A stretch of 38,559 nucleotides of DNA from Acidobacteriota bacterium (GTDB lineage Bacteria > Acidobacteriota > Terriglobia > Acidiferrales > UBA7541): positions 1 to 38,559 of the forward strand of contig JACQDH010000041.1 of the NCBI GenBank assembly GCA_016201215.1, in the 5' to 3' direction. This document shows, piece by piece, positions 1-7,439 of this stretch. The position numbers and the translations under genes were made by a program. Every line of letters begins with the position of its first letter. Within the stretch, counting starts at the first letter, position 1. Below the pieces are notes generated by a model. That model was not told the DNA's origin. It worked only from the letters and a program-made list of their open reading frames with translations, and made no database searches.

Positions 1-636
1 TTGGGACCAGAAGCGCTGTCTAAAATGAACGCCATCCGGCAGGCGCGTGTCTGCCCTAAGGGAACGGTCCTGTTCACGGAAGGAGAAGCGCCGCGTGGAC
101 TTGTGGTGCTCTGCTCCGGGCGGGTCAAGCTCACCGCCGCCTCCTCCGGCGGCCGGTCACTGATTGTCCGCGTGGCGGAGCCGGGCGAAGTGTTAGGGCT
201 GAGCGCGGTGATGACGGATTCGGCCTACGAAGTAAGCGCCAAGACCCTGGAGTTGTCCCAGATCAGCTTCCTTCCCCGCGACGATTTCTTGCGCTTCCTG
301 CGAAGCCACGCCGAGGTATCTCTTCGAGTGGCGCGGCACCTGGGCCAGGAATTGCGCCGCGCCTACCATCAGGTGACGCGCATTGCCCTGGCGCCCACGG
401 CGCGCGCCAAGCTCGCCGGCCTGCTACTGGACTGGGCGGGCTGCGACGCGCACCCCGCCGCGAAAGCCGGACGCCTCCAACTGCACCTCACGCATGAGGA
501 GATCGGCGAACTGATCGGGAGTTCGCGCGAGACTATCGCCCGCCTTCTCAACGATTTTCGCCGGAAGGGGCTGATTCGGATGAAGGGTACGCTGATTACG
601 ATTCCCGAACCTCGCAAGCTTGACGCGCTTCTCTAG
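1..636 (+). CDS. Crp/Fnr-family transcriptional regulator (possibly 5' partial)
   Basis: This is a one-component regulator with an N-terminal cyclic-nucleotide-binding-type beta-barrel (about residues 15-120), a dimerisation helix and a C-terminal winged helix. The recognition region reads THEEIGELIGSSRETIARLL, the classic Crp/Fnr helix-turn-helix with the conserved SRET segment. The barrel has EGEAPRGLVVLCSGRVKL but lacks a clear FGE...RxA cAMP-contact motif, so its ligand is unknown. There is no Fnr-type N-terminal cysteine cluster. The frame is open from base 1 (TTG); an in-frame ATG at 25 is the more natural start, but the gene may begin outside the window. It is followed by convergent cpsB, with 178 bases between them holding no obvious gene. 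A role in controlling the EPS locus is suggested only by proximity. Confidence 0.85.
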   Translation: MGPEALSKMNAIRQARVCPKGTVLFTEGEAPRGLVVLCSGRVKLTAASSGGRSLIVRVAEPGEVLGLSAVMTDSAYEVSAKTLELSQISFLPRDDFLRFLRSHAEVSLRVARHLGQELRRAYHQVTRIALAPTARAKLAGLLLDWAGCDAHPAAKAGRLQLHLTHEEIGELIGSSRETIARLLNDFRRKGLIRMKGTLITIPEPRKLDALL

Positions 637-814
637 CGGGTACTCCGCGAGTTGCGCAGTTCCGCGACACTCGCCAACACCCCGATTCCGTGCCAGTGGA
701 GCAGGCGCGCCCGGCCCAGCCGGCTGAACGGGGGAAATGCGTTACAACCGCTCCGCCCGGGAAGCCGCGGCTGACGGGGCACCCTGAAGGCGGGGCAAAG
801 ACAACGCAAAGGGA

Positions 815-1589
815 TCAGAAAAACAGGAAGCGCTTGCGCCTGTGCGGCTTCAGCTCCGGGTGCTCAACCTCGGGGACTTGGGGCAGCGACCCGCCTTCCA
901 AAGCTGCGAGGGGGTTGTCGCGAAACAGCGCCTGGGCTGCCTGTTCACCACGGCGCTTCGCGACAATCTCGTAGGCCTGGCGCAGGCGCAGCGGGCGCGA
1001 GTCTACGTTGTGCGCGTCACTGGCAAAGAAGTGGATGCGCCCTTCGTCGAGCCAGGTTTCGACCAGCCGGCGCGTGTCCGCGCCGAAACCCCCCAGAAGC
1101 GACTGCGCGGTCACCTGAACGTAGCAGCCCTGCTGCAGCCAGCGCTTCAGGCGTTCGGGCTGCGCGCGGATCAGGCCGTTGCGCTCCGGATGCGTGATAA
1201 TGGGCTGCAGGCCGGAGAGTTGCAGGCGGTGCAGCGTGTCATCTATGGTTGGCGGGATCGCGAAGTCGGCGAACTCCACCAGCAGGTAGTTCTTCTGGTT
1301 CAGGGTGTACGTGGCCGGGTTCCGCGCGAGGTCCAGCAGATTTTCGTAGCTCAGGTGGAAATCGCAGCCGGTCGCCAGGTGCAGCCGGTCACCCACGTGT
1401 GCCTGCAGCTCGGCGCGGCGCTGCTCGATCAGTTCGGGACGAAAGGGATACTGGGAGTTCGCATGCGGGGTGGCGACGACGTGCGTGATGCCGTCGGCGA
1501 TAGCCGCCTCAGCCATCTCCACCGACATTTCGAAGGACTCCGCGCCGTCATCGAGCCCGTATAAGGATATGGCAATGCAGGTCAATCAT
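815..1589 (-). CDS. cpsB: CpsB/YwqE-type PHP tyrosine-protein phosphatase, frameshifted near its start
   Basis: The family dephosphorylates the tyrosine tail of Wzc/CpsD BY-kinases, and such a kinase lies at 9132-11510. The PHP fold is clear: HVVATPHANSQYPF, THPERNGLI and FFASDAHN carry conserved metal-ligand histidines and aspartates. The canonical start MIDLHCHIL is encoded from ATG 1589 on the minus strand, but the next conserved residues (GLDDGAE) lie in the +1 frame. One extra base at about 1562 separates them, and the unshifted frame stops soon after. Without a shift, translation from TTG 1585 loses the N-terminal HxH metal ligands. The ATG overlaps the probable ancestral end of rmlD by 8 bases (ATGATTGA), a typical coupled operon arrangement. 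The cause may be a sequence error, gene decay or, less likely, ribosomal frameshifting at CTT-ATA. Confidence 0.75.
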
Positions 1590-1615
1590 CGATGCGACGA
1601 AGATACCCGAAGGCA

Positions 1616-2437
1616 TCAGGCCACACAACGCCGAAGAACGGGGCATGCGCTCACAGTGTTCTGTGGGGAAGGCCGTTTGCCGCACCCAAATGCCCGCGCA
1701 ACCCGCGCGGCCGCACCACAAATCCAGCTCACCCTCGGGTTGAGCGGCCGAGCCGCCCGCGCAGCTCTTCGGCCAGCGCCTCTTGCCAGAGCGACGGCGC
1801 TGTTGCTGATGTGGTAGGTGCCGTAGCGCGCGGTGGGGATCAGCGCGGCCACCAGAGTGGCCAGGTCGGTGGCGCGCGTGGGACTGCGCCACTGGTCACA
1901 GACCACGCGGATGGGGCCGCCTTCGCGCGCGAGACGCAGCATTTTGCCGACAAAATCTTCGCGAAAGTGTCTGCGCGCGGGCGGGCCGAACAGCGTCGAG
2001 GTGCGCACCACGAAATGCCGCTCGCAGTAGCGACGGACGGCCCATTCGCCCGCCAGCTTCGAAATGGCGTAAACGGAAAGCGGCGCCGGGGCATCGGTTT
2101 CGGTGTAGGGCTTGCGCTGCGCGCCGTCGAAGACGTAGTCCGTGCTGAAGTGCGCCACGACCGCGCCCGCCGACTGCGCCGCGCGCGCCACATGCGCCGC
2201 ACCAGCGGCGTTCACGGCAAAGCCGCGATCGGGATGCGCTTCGCAGTCGTCAATGCCGTGGAAGGCTGCGGTGTTCAGCACGCAATCGGGCCGCTCTGCT
2301 TCGAAACATCTCCGCACGGCGGCTTCATCGCAAATGTCGAGCTGAGTGTGCCCCAGCGGCAGAAGGTCTTCCCGGGCGAAGAGTTTCCCCAGCATCTGTC
2401 CCAGGCGGCCTTCCGCGCCAATCAGCAGAATCTTCAT
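1616..2437 (-). CDS. dTDP-4-dehydrorhamnose reductase-like SDR (RmlD family), C-terminus disrupted
   Basis: RmlD reduces dTDP-4-keto-rhamnose to dTDP-rhamnose. The N-terminal two thirds are intact: MKILLIGAEGRLGQ (NADPH-binding GxxGxxG), NTAAFHGIDDCE, HFSTDYVFDG and the catalytic YAISK. ATG 2437 is chosen because MKILLIGAEG is the family start; an upstream in-frame ATG at 2461 adds eight residues. After GTYHISNS (about 1800) the open frame becomes arginine/alanine-rich and unlike RmlD. The frame offset by one base gives a family-like helix, SLWQEALAEELRGRLGR, and ends in FGYLRRIDD overlapping the cpsB start, but it has TGA codons at 1731-1729 and 1653-1651. The enzyme core is certain; the tail is damaged or mis-sequenced. 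No rmlA, rmlB or rmlC gene is present in this window. Confidence 0.78.
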   Translation of the reverse strand: MKILLIGAEGRLGQMLGKLFAREDLLPLGHTQLDICDEAAVRRCFEAERPDCVLNTAAFHGIDDCEAHPDRGFAVNAAGAAHVARAAQSAGAVVAHFSTDYVFDGAQRKPYTETDAPAPLSVYAISKLAGEWAVRRYCERHFVVRTSTLFGPPARRHFREDFVGKMLRLAREGGPIRVVCDQWRSPTRATDLATLVAALIPTARYGTYHISNSAVALARGAGRRAARAARPLNPRVSWICGAAARVARAFGCGKRPSPQNTVSACPVLRRCVA

Positions 2438-3023
2438 CGGGGAGAGCGCCGACGACACCATCTGTAGCCTGTGGGATGCGCGTATTCGGCGCGCTGATTA
2501 TACGGGCAGAGGCTCCGCGCACAAGCAAATTGCATCCAGCAAGCCGAGCGGCCTGCTCAGCGGAACCAGGACGAGAAGACTTACCAAACGCCCAGGGTAA
2601 TCAACAGCGCGGCAAACACTCGCCGCTACCGCTCCCCATCCTGCCGACCAGCATTCCCACGGCGAGTCCCAGCAGAATCACTTCGATCTACAGCGTAGCC
2701 GAACGCTGCCCGTCCGCAGCAGCCGGCATCTTTCCGCATATTGGGCCGGTGGGTAACAGCCGCGCCAGGGAAAGACGGCCAGCACCGAAACAGCAGACTG
2801 AGTCGTAACACCACACATGCTGCCCGCGGCACGCGCCGCAGAGCATGTGCAACCGGCTTCGCTAATACGGAACTATTAAGTCGTTTCTGTGTGGCGAATC
2901 TCCCCACCGGCGCGCGATCCCGTTTGGCCAGTGAGACTTGCCGTGGCACTGTTCTTGCCTTTCGGGGGATTGTCTCGGGGGCATGCGCTGGTCACGCGAA
3001 CGGTCTCCCGGTGACGAGGCGCC
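2438..3023. other. Divergent intergenic region between rmlD-like gene and LuxR-type regulator
   Basis: These 586 bases separate two divergently oriented genes. No convincing coding sequence is seen: the open frames here have no family motifs and overlap each other on both strands. The one clear signal is a sigma-54-type promoter at 2944-2959. The part between about 2470 and 2900 holds nothing I can name. Confidence 0.6.
2944..2959 (+). promoter_or_regulatory. Candidate sigma-54 (RpoN) promoter
   Basis: The sequence TGGCAC-TGTTC-TTGCC matches the -24/-12 consensus TGGCAC-N5-TTGC exactly, with the required 10 bases between the GG and GC dinucleotides. Transcription would start near 2970, about 55 bases upstream of the regulator ATG at 3024. 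No enhancer-binding protein gene lies in this window. Confidence 0.6.
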
Positions 3024-3680
3024 ATGCAGACCGTCAGCGTGGTAATTGCGGACTCCGACGGCCGGAACTGCCAATCTCTGGCCGCGGCGCTGGAGAGGTG
3101 TTCCTATCCCCTCGAGATCGTCGCCTGTGCGACGCAGGCGGGCGAGATCCTTGAGGCGGTCCACGCGCATCGGCCGGACGTGGCGTTGATCGGCGAGAGC
3201 TTGACGGATGACCCCGGCGGCGGCTACCGGGTCGCGTATGAAATTCATCTCTCCTATCCTTCTGCGCGCGTGGTAATGCTGCTTGATCGCTGCGAAAAAG
3301 GGCCGGTCGTGCGCGCCTTCCACGGCGGCGCCAGTGGGGTGATCGACCGGTCGGAGCCTGCGGAGCTGATCGGCAAGTGCATCTGCTGCGTCGCATCCGG
3401 ACAGATCTGGGCGCGCAGTCAGGACCTGCAGTTCCTGCTCGAATCTCCGGGGCGGGCGCCCCGATTGCGGCTGGCCAGCAAACGGGAGATGAGCCTGATC
3501 ACCGCGCGCGAACAGCAGATCGTCCGCTTGGTGGCCAAAGGGATGTCGAACCGCGAGGTTGCAAAGGCGCTGCGGCTCTGCGAAAAGACGGTGAAGAACC
3601 ACCTCACGGCCGTGTTCGACAAGCTCGGCGTTTCCAGCCGCACCGAGTTGCTCTACATGCTGCTGCGCCGCGCCGGTTGA
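3024..3680 (+). CDS. NarL/FixJ-type LuxR regulator with a degenerate receiver domain
   Basis: The protein has 218 residues. A response-regulator-like domain (about 1-125) is followed by a LuxR helix-turn-helix (about 155-215) containing LITAREQQIVRLVAKGMSNR and KTVKNHLTAVFDKLGVSSRT, a well-conserved DNA-binding domain. In the receiver, the usual phosphoacceptor aspartate aligns with Gly57 (DVALIGESL). The acidic pair is reduced to ADSDG, the switch Thr/Ser is replaced in VMLLDRC, and the conserved Lys is missing in GVIDRS. It is therefore likely to be phosphorylation-independent (a pseudo-receiver). No histidine kinase gene is adjacent. ATG 3024 is preceded by a GAGG-type ribosome site. A sigma-54-like promoter lies upstream. 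Targets are unknown; the nearby EPS genes are plausible. Confidence 0.85.
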   Translation: MQTVSVVIADSDGRNCQSLAAALERCSYPLEIVACATQAGEILEAVHAHRPDVALIGESLTDDPGGGYRVAYEIHLSYPSARVVMLLDRCEKGPVVRAFHGGASGVIDRSEPAELIGKCICCVASGQIWARSQDLQFLLESPGRAPRLRLASKREMSLITAREQQIVRLVAKGMSNREVAKALRLCEKTVKNHLTAVFDKLGVSSRTELLYMLLRRAG

Positions 3681-3799
3681 AGGCGGGGTTTGCCAGAGAG
3701 CTTCGTCTGACGCGACAGCCCTCCCTTCCGCCCGCGACGCGCTTGTGGACTACAGGGGCGATGCGCGGCGCGGAGCGCGGCCGGCTGAAGTCACACGAT

Positions 3800-5695
3800 T
3801 CAGTTGTCCTTGAAAATTATCAGTTCGCGGAAGACCTTCTCGGCGAGATTCGGGTCCAGGGTCTTCAGTTGGAGATAAACCTCCAGGACCCTCGCGTCAT
3901 TGCCCTGCACGTGGAAAGTGTGCGCCAGCCTGTACCAGCCTTCCACGTCATCGGGACGCAGTTGCAGGGCCTCCTGATAAGCCTTGGCGGCCTGGTCGTA
4001 CAAGCCAAGCTGCTTATAGACGCCTGCCAGATCGCTCCAAGCCTTGGCTAGTTCGGGCTTCATCTGGCGCGACTCCTGCAGCCGGACCGCTTCCTGATAG
4101 GCGCGCAAGGCCTGGTCATACCGGCCGAGGTGGTTGTAGGCGTAGCCGAGATTATTCCAGGCGAAGGGATCGTCCGAGTGGACGTGTAGCACTTCGAGAT
4201 ACTCGGTGACAGCCTCGGAGTACCGGCCGAGGTCATTGTAGGTATAGCCGAGATTGAAGCGGGCCTTGAGGTCGTCGGAGCGCAGGCGGAGAGCCTCCCG
4301 ATAGGACTGAACGGCCAGGTCGTATTGCCGGAGCCCCCGGTAGCCGTTCCCGAGATTTGTCCAGGCATCTGCCAGGTTCGGCTGGAGCCTGACGGCTTCC
4401 AGGTAGGCGTGAACAGCCTTGTCGAACTCGCGCAGTTTCTCATACGCGTAACCCAAGTTGTTCCAGCCCGGGCTGAACTCAGGCTGGTGGCGAAGGCCTT
4501 CTTGGTAGGCTTTCACTGCGAGGTCGTATTGCTGGAGATCGTCGTAGGCGTAGCCGAGATTAAAGCGAGCTTTCGCGTCGTCGGGCCGCAAGCGCAGAGC
4601 TTCCTGATAGGCCTGGATGGCCCGCTCGTTCTGACCCAGCTGCCGATACAGATTTCCCAGGTTGTTCCAGGCTTCAGCCATGCCCGGCTCAAACCGTACA
4701 GCCTCGCGGTAGGCTTGGACCGCCTGGGCGAATTCGTGCTTCTGCGAGACGGAGAACCCCAGGTTGAACCACGCGCGGGCGGCGCCCGGCTGGCGTCGCA
4801 GGGCTTCCTGGTGGGCGCGGATGGCCTCGTCGTACTGGCCCAATTCGCGGTACACCTCGCCCAGATTGTTCCAGGGCTCGACCAGATCGGGATTCGCGCG
4901 GAGAGAGTCCCGATAGTGGGAAGCAGCTTTCTCGTACTCGCCTGCCCTCTGAGCCCTGCTCCCCATTTCGAACGAAACGAGCGCCTGAAAGGCGCGCGTG
5001 CGGCGCGTGGGTTTGGCGTTCGCGCGCGCCGGATGCGATTCGAGGGTGACAATCCATTCGCCGGGGAGCACAAAGCTCAGATTCGTGCCCGCTTCCAGAA
5101 GCACTGTCGTGATGCCGATCAGCCGGCCGCGAGAATCGAAGACTCCACCGCCGCCCGAACCCGACGGGCTGGCGGCGGTGGTTCGCGGGAGCCGCACCTG
5201 CCCGTAGGTCTGCAGCTCGAAAACGATTCCGGAAGTCAGCACCGCGCTTCGCCCGTCGGGCGATCCGACAGCGAACGCCGTCTCGCCGGCTTCCAGCGTG
5301 AGCGAGGGCCGCACGGAGAGCGAAGGATCCTTCAAACCTCTAACTCTCAGGCGGCACAGATCGTGATCGGCGTCTAGGTGCGTGATTGTGGCCGGCCAGA
5401 TGTTGCCATCGTGGCGCACCTGCAGCGAGACGCCCTGAGCCACGACCTGGAGATTCGTCACCACCTGCTGCGCCGCCACCACCACACCGCTGCCGAACTC
5501 AACCGCCTCGCCGTGTTCGTCGAGCGCCTCAACGATCACGACTGCGCGCGTCAGCCGGCGCTGGATTTCCCGGCGCGACTCGGTCGGACTCTTGGCATCG
5601 TCCGGGGGCACGCGCGTCGGAGTCTGTGCGGTCGCCGGCCCGGGTGACACGATCAGCAGCGATCCGATTGCGAGCGTGCGGAAGGCAGACTTCAT
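3800..5695 (-). CDS. Trypsin-like (S1C/HtrA-type) domain fused to about 11 TPR repeats; catalytic His replaced by Gln
   Basis: The protein has 631 residues with a signal peptide (MKSAFRTLAIGSLLIVSPGPATAQ), so it is exported. Residues about 45-215 form a trypsin-like fold: VVTNLQVV, DADHDLCRL and SPSGSGGGGVFD correspond to the His, Asp and Ser motifs. The His position (normally VVTNxHVV) is Gln83, while Asp112 and Ser180 are kept, so proteolysis is doubtful. Residues about 240-625 hold some eleven 34-residue TPRs with WNNLG/RFNLG starts and YDxAxxAYxEALRLxPD ends. The protein may be a periplasmic scaffold for an envelope complex. It reads away from PilZ, with 385 bases between them. An active protease using other residues cannot be excluded. 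Confidence 0.85.
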   Translation of the reverse strand: MKSAFRTLAIGSLLIVSPGPATAQTPTRVPPDDAKSPTESRREIQRRLTRAVVIVEALDEHGEAVEFGSGVVVAAQQVVTNLQVVAQGVSLQVRHDGNIWPATITHLDADHDLCRLRVRGLKDPSLSVRPSLTLEAGETAFAVGSPDGRSAVLTSGIVFELQTYGQVRLPRTTAASPSGSGGGGVFDSRGRLIGITTVLLEAGTNLSFVLPGEWIVTLESHPARANAKPTRRTRAFQALVSFEMGSRAQRAGEYEKAASHYRDSLRANPDLVEPWNNLGEVYRELGQYDEAIRAHQEALRRQPGAARAWFNLGFSVSQKHEFAQAVQAYREAVRFEPGMAEAWNNLGNLYRQLGQNERAIQAYQEALRLRPDDAKARFNLGYAYDDLQQYDLAVKAYQEGLRHQPEFSPGWNNLGYAYEKLREFDKAVHAYLEAVRLQPNLADAWTNLGNGYRGLRQYDLAVQSYREALRLRSDDLKARFNLGYTYNDLGRYSEAVTEYLEVLHVHSDDPFAWNNLGYAYNHLGRYDQALRAYQEAVRLQESRQMKPELAKAWSDLAGVYKQLGLYDQAAKAYQEALQLRPDDVEGWYRLAHTFHVQGNDARVLEVYLQLKTLDPNLAEKVFRELIIFKDN

Positions 5696-6080
5696 GGTGA
5701 CGCCGGGGGACGCGAAAAAGTGGCCCTTAGTTTAGCACAGTGGTGATTCGGAGGGTGCCCCGACTGCCGGCGGTCGTGGGCCACATGGGCGAGCGAAGGG
5801 CGGAAGGCGGTGGGGTCGCGAAGGTCACAAGCGGCCAGGTCTGCACGGCTCGGAGCGGTCGAGATGCGGGTGCCCGGGATGCCCGCCGAAAGAAAATCGG
5901 TCTCTTCCTGTGCTCGGCGGCGTTCGGGCAAATCGTGCGGTTGCCCCTTTGCACGAATAACTTAAGGTCGGCACCAGAGGAGGTTGCAGAGGACGCCGCG
6001 GGCGAGGCAAACAGCCTGAAACCAGCGGCACGGTTCGATCTCAGCGTGTCGTTGCACTCGAATCAGCTGGCGGTGCTCCC
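5696..6080. other. Divergent intergenic region between TPR protein and PilZ protein
   Basis: These 385 bases must hold the promoters of two diverging genes. I find no strong -35/-10 pair, no sigma-54 site and no convincing small gene. The open frames lack family motifs and overlap on both strands. Confidence 0.5.
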
Positions 6081-6413
6081 TTGGATCGCAGAGCAGATAA
6101 CCGGTACCCGTTGAAGGTGCCGGTGCTTTTCTCCTGGGAGGATGCTCTCGGCGTGCATCAACGGGCCGAGGGCAGCACCCGCGATATCAGCGGCAAGGGT
6201 GCCTTCATTCTCTGCGGGGAGTATCCGCCCGCCGGCGTCTCCATTCACCTGGAGATTTCCCTTCCGCCGGCCCCGCAGGCGGTGCGCCCCTTGCAAATCC
6301 GCGCTGACGCTCTGGTGCTCCGGGTCGAGCGCGAGGGGTCGCCGCCGGACACCTGTGGCTTCGCGGTGATCAACAAGAAGATTTCTTTCCTCGCCGGCGG
6401 CGAAGAGAGCTGA
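6081..6413 (+). CDS. PilZ-domain protein (probable c-di-GMP receptor)
   Basis: This is a single-domain protein of 110 residues. PilZ domains bind cyclic di-GMP through an RxxxR motif and a D/NxSxxG motif. Both are present: RRADNR at residues 3-8 and DISGKG at 35-40, followed by beta strands and ending near GFAVINKKISF. The start is TTG 6081; no in-frame ATG lies before the RxxxR motif and no strong Shine-Dalgarno is visible, so the start is tentative. As the last gene before the EPS operon leader, it is a natural candidate for coupling c-di-GMP to polysaccharide synthesis, as Alg44-type PilZ proteins do. That link is inferred from position only. Confidence 0.82.
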   Translation: MDRRADNRYPLKVPVLFSWEDALGVHQRAEGSTRDISGKGAFILCGEYPPAGVSIHLEISLPPAPQAVRPLQIRADALVLRVEREGSPPDTCGFAVINKKISFLAGGEES

Positions 6414-6871
6414 TCGAAGCGGCGCTCCGGTCTGAGTGAGACAAGCGCGCCACCATCGGAGCCGGGCGAAAACGCAAAGAACCCGATGCGCTCGACTGTA
6501 GAGTTCTCACGGCAAGCCCGCGATCGAGGCAGGAGCGTTCGATCCAACACGAGAAAACTGACTGGCCGCTCCCTCGCCGCACCTACCGCGGCGCGCAAGG
6601 CTTCTGAATAAGCATCCCCAGAACAGACCCACAAGAGAGCACACTGTGCGCGACGCGTCCCACAGGCCTGCTTCTGCACCAACAGGCCTATATCTTAATG
6701 CTCCGGTGAGGTGGATACAGCATGATCACACAATCGTACATGCGCGGATCAAGACAGCTTGCCAGCCATCGGAGACCCGGGATTGAAGTCCTTGGGACTG
6801 ACGAGGCCAAGCGACTCAAGTCGCCGGGTTGGACGCCATCCCCGGGCTGCAGCAATCGCGACACTCGGAAA

Positions 6872-6880
6872 TTATCCACA
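6872..6880 (+). promoter_or_regulatory. Perfect DnaA-box sequence
   Basis: TTATCCACA matches the high-affinity DnaA box exactly. It is isolated: I found no second perfect box nearby and no dnaA or dnaN gene in the window. It may be a DnaA regulatory or titration site, or a chance match. Confidence 0.35.
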
Positions 6881-6988
6881 GGCAGTGATCTCCCGGCAAC
6901 TTGCGGGGGAAATGTGCAGAGTTTTTCATCACTAAAAAGTTCGATTTACCTATCTAATTGATTCCGCGCCATGTGCGGCCTCAGCGAC

Positions 6989-7005
6989 CTGCAAAGTCTT
7001 TGCAG
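6989..7005. repeat. Perfect 17-nt odd palindrome (candidate operator)
   Basis: CTGCAAAG-T-CTTTGCAG has 8-base arms around a single central base. The one-base centre disfavours an RNA hairpin and suggests a dimeric DNA-binding protein. It lies about 115 bases upstream of the candidate -35 box at 7118. The binder is unknown. Confidence 0.5.
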
Positions 7006-7031
7006 TGGCCAGTACCTCAACTAAAAAAAAG

Positions 7032-7070
7032 TGTGCAATAGTCCGCAACATGCGGGAAATGGCTTGCACA
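7032..7070. repeat. Nested inverted repeats upstream of the EPS promoter
   Basis: The outer arms TGTGCAA (7032-7038) and TTGCACA (7064-7070) are perfect complements. Within them, CCGCA (7043-7047) and TGCGG (7051-7055) pair around ACA. They lie 48 bases upstream of the -35 box, so they could be protein-binding sites. Confidence 0.4.
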
Positions 7071-7117
7071 TGTCTTCATCAAATAAATTCATTTCAGGTA
7101 CCAGTCTAATTTGTAAC

Positions 7118-7146
7118 TTGACAACTAGTACGATCAGAAAGACTAT
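7118..7146 (+). promoter_or_regulatory. Candidate sigma-70 promoter of the EPS operon
   Basis: A perfect -35 box TTGACA (7118-7123), a 17-base spacer and a weak -10 box GACTAT (7141-7146, three of six consensus bases). The strong -35 with a poor -10 suggests an activated promoter. The start point would be near 7153. Confidence 0.5.
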
Positions 7147-7160
7147 GCGACACGTTCTGG

Positions 7161-7187
7161 AATACCGGTCTTGCTGAAATACCGGTC
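7161..7187. repeat. Tandem AATACCGGTC direct repeats
   Basis: The 10-base sequence AATACCGGTC occurs at 7161-7170 and again at 7178-7187, a 17-base period. Each copy contains the palindrome ACCGGT. They sit just after the predicted start of transcription, where a bound protein could block initiation or early elongation. Confidence 0.5.
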
Positions 7188-7439
7188 ATCAGAGCGAAAC
7201 TGACTACGCCGGCTTGCCCGGCCCGAGGCGTGGAAGGCCACTCGCTGTAATTGCTTCTCCATTAACTCGCCTTGCGCACCTCGGGAAACTCCAGAGTAGC
7301 AGGACTGGTTGCGCACAGGAAGTCTTCCGGCCCCGCGGAAAACGGCCTGTGGGGAGCGCGCAGATCCTGAGCTCGCTCACGCAACCGCTTGAGAATTCCG
7401 CATAGGGAAGCTCGGCACTGTGACTGAGACAGCGGAGCC

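Larger units (their letters stand above)
6414..7439. other. Long non-coding leader/control region upstream of the EPS operon
   Basis: About 1 kb lies between the PilZ gene and the nusG-like gene. Bases about 6860-7190 are clearly richer in A+T than the rest of the window. The region contains a DnaA box (6872-6880), a 17-nt palindrome (6989-7005), nested inverted repeats (7032-7070), a sigma-70-like promoter (7118-7146) and tandem ACCGGT sites (7161-7187). From the promoter to ATG 7440 is an untranslated leader of about 285 bases. The part 6414-6860 shows no recognisable gene or motif. Confidence 0.65.

Noticed and set aside
4325-5377. 350-codon plus-strand frame opposite the TPR protein
   Set aside because: It mirrors the repeat structure of the TPR gene in antisense and shows no known family motif.
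5740-6114. 124-codon plus-strand frame upstream of the PilZ gene
   Set aside because: It overlaps the PilZ start in another frame and shows no motif; composition and the mirrored frames on the minus strand suggest non-coding DNA.
7043-7055. Possible CRISPR or tandem repeat around CCGCA/TGCGG
   Set aside because: Only single inverted repeats are present; there is no repeat-spacer periodicity.
7411-7428. Second sigma-54-like site (GGCAC...) before the nusG-like gene
   Set aside because: The downstream half lacks TTGC at the right spacing, and it lies only a few bases before the ATG.
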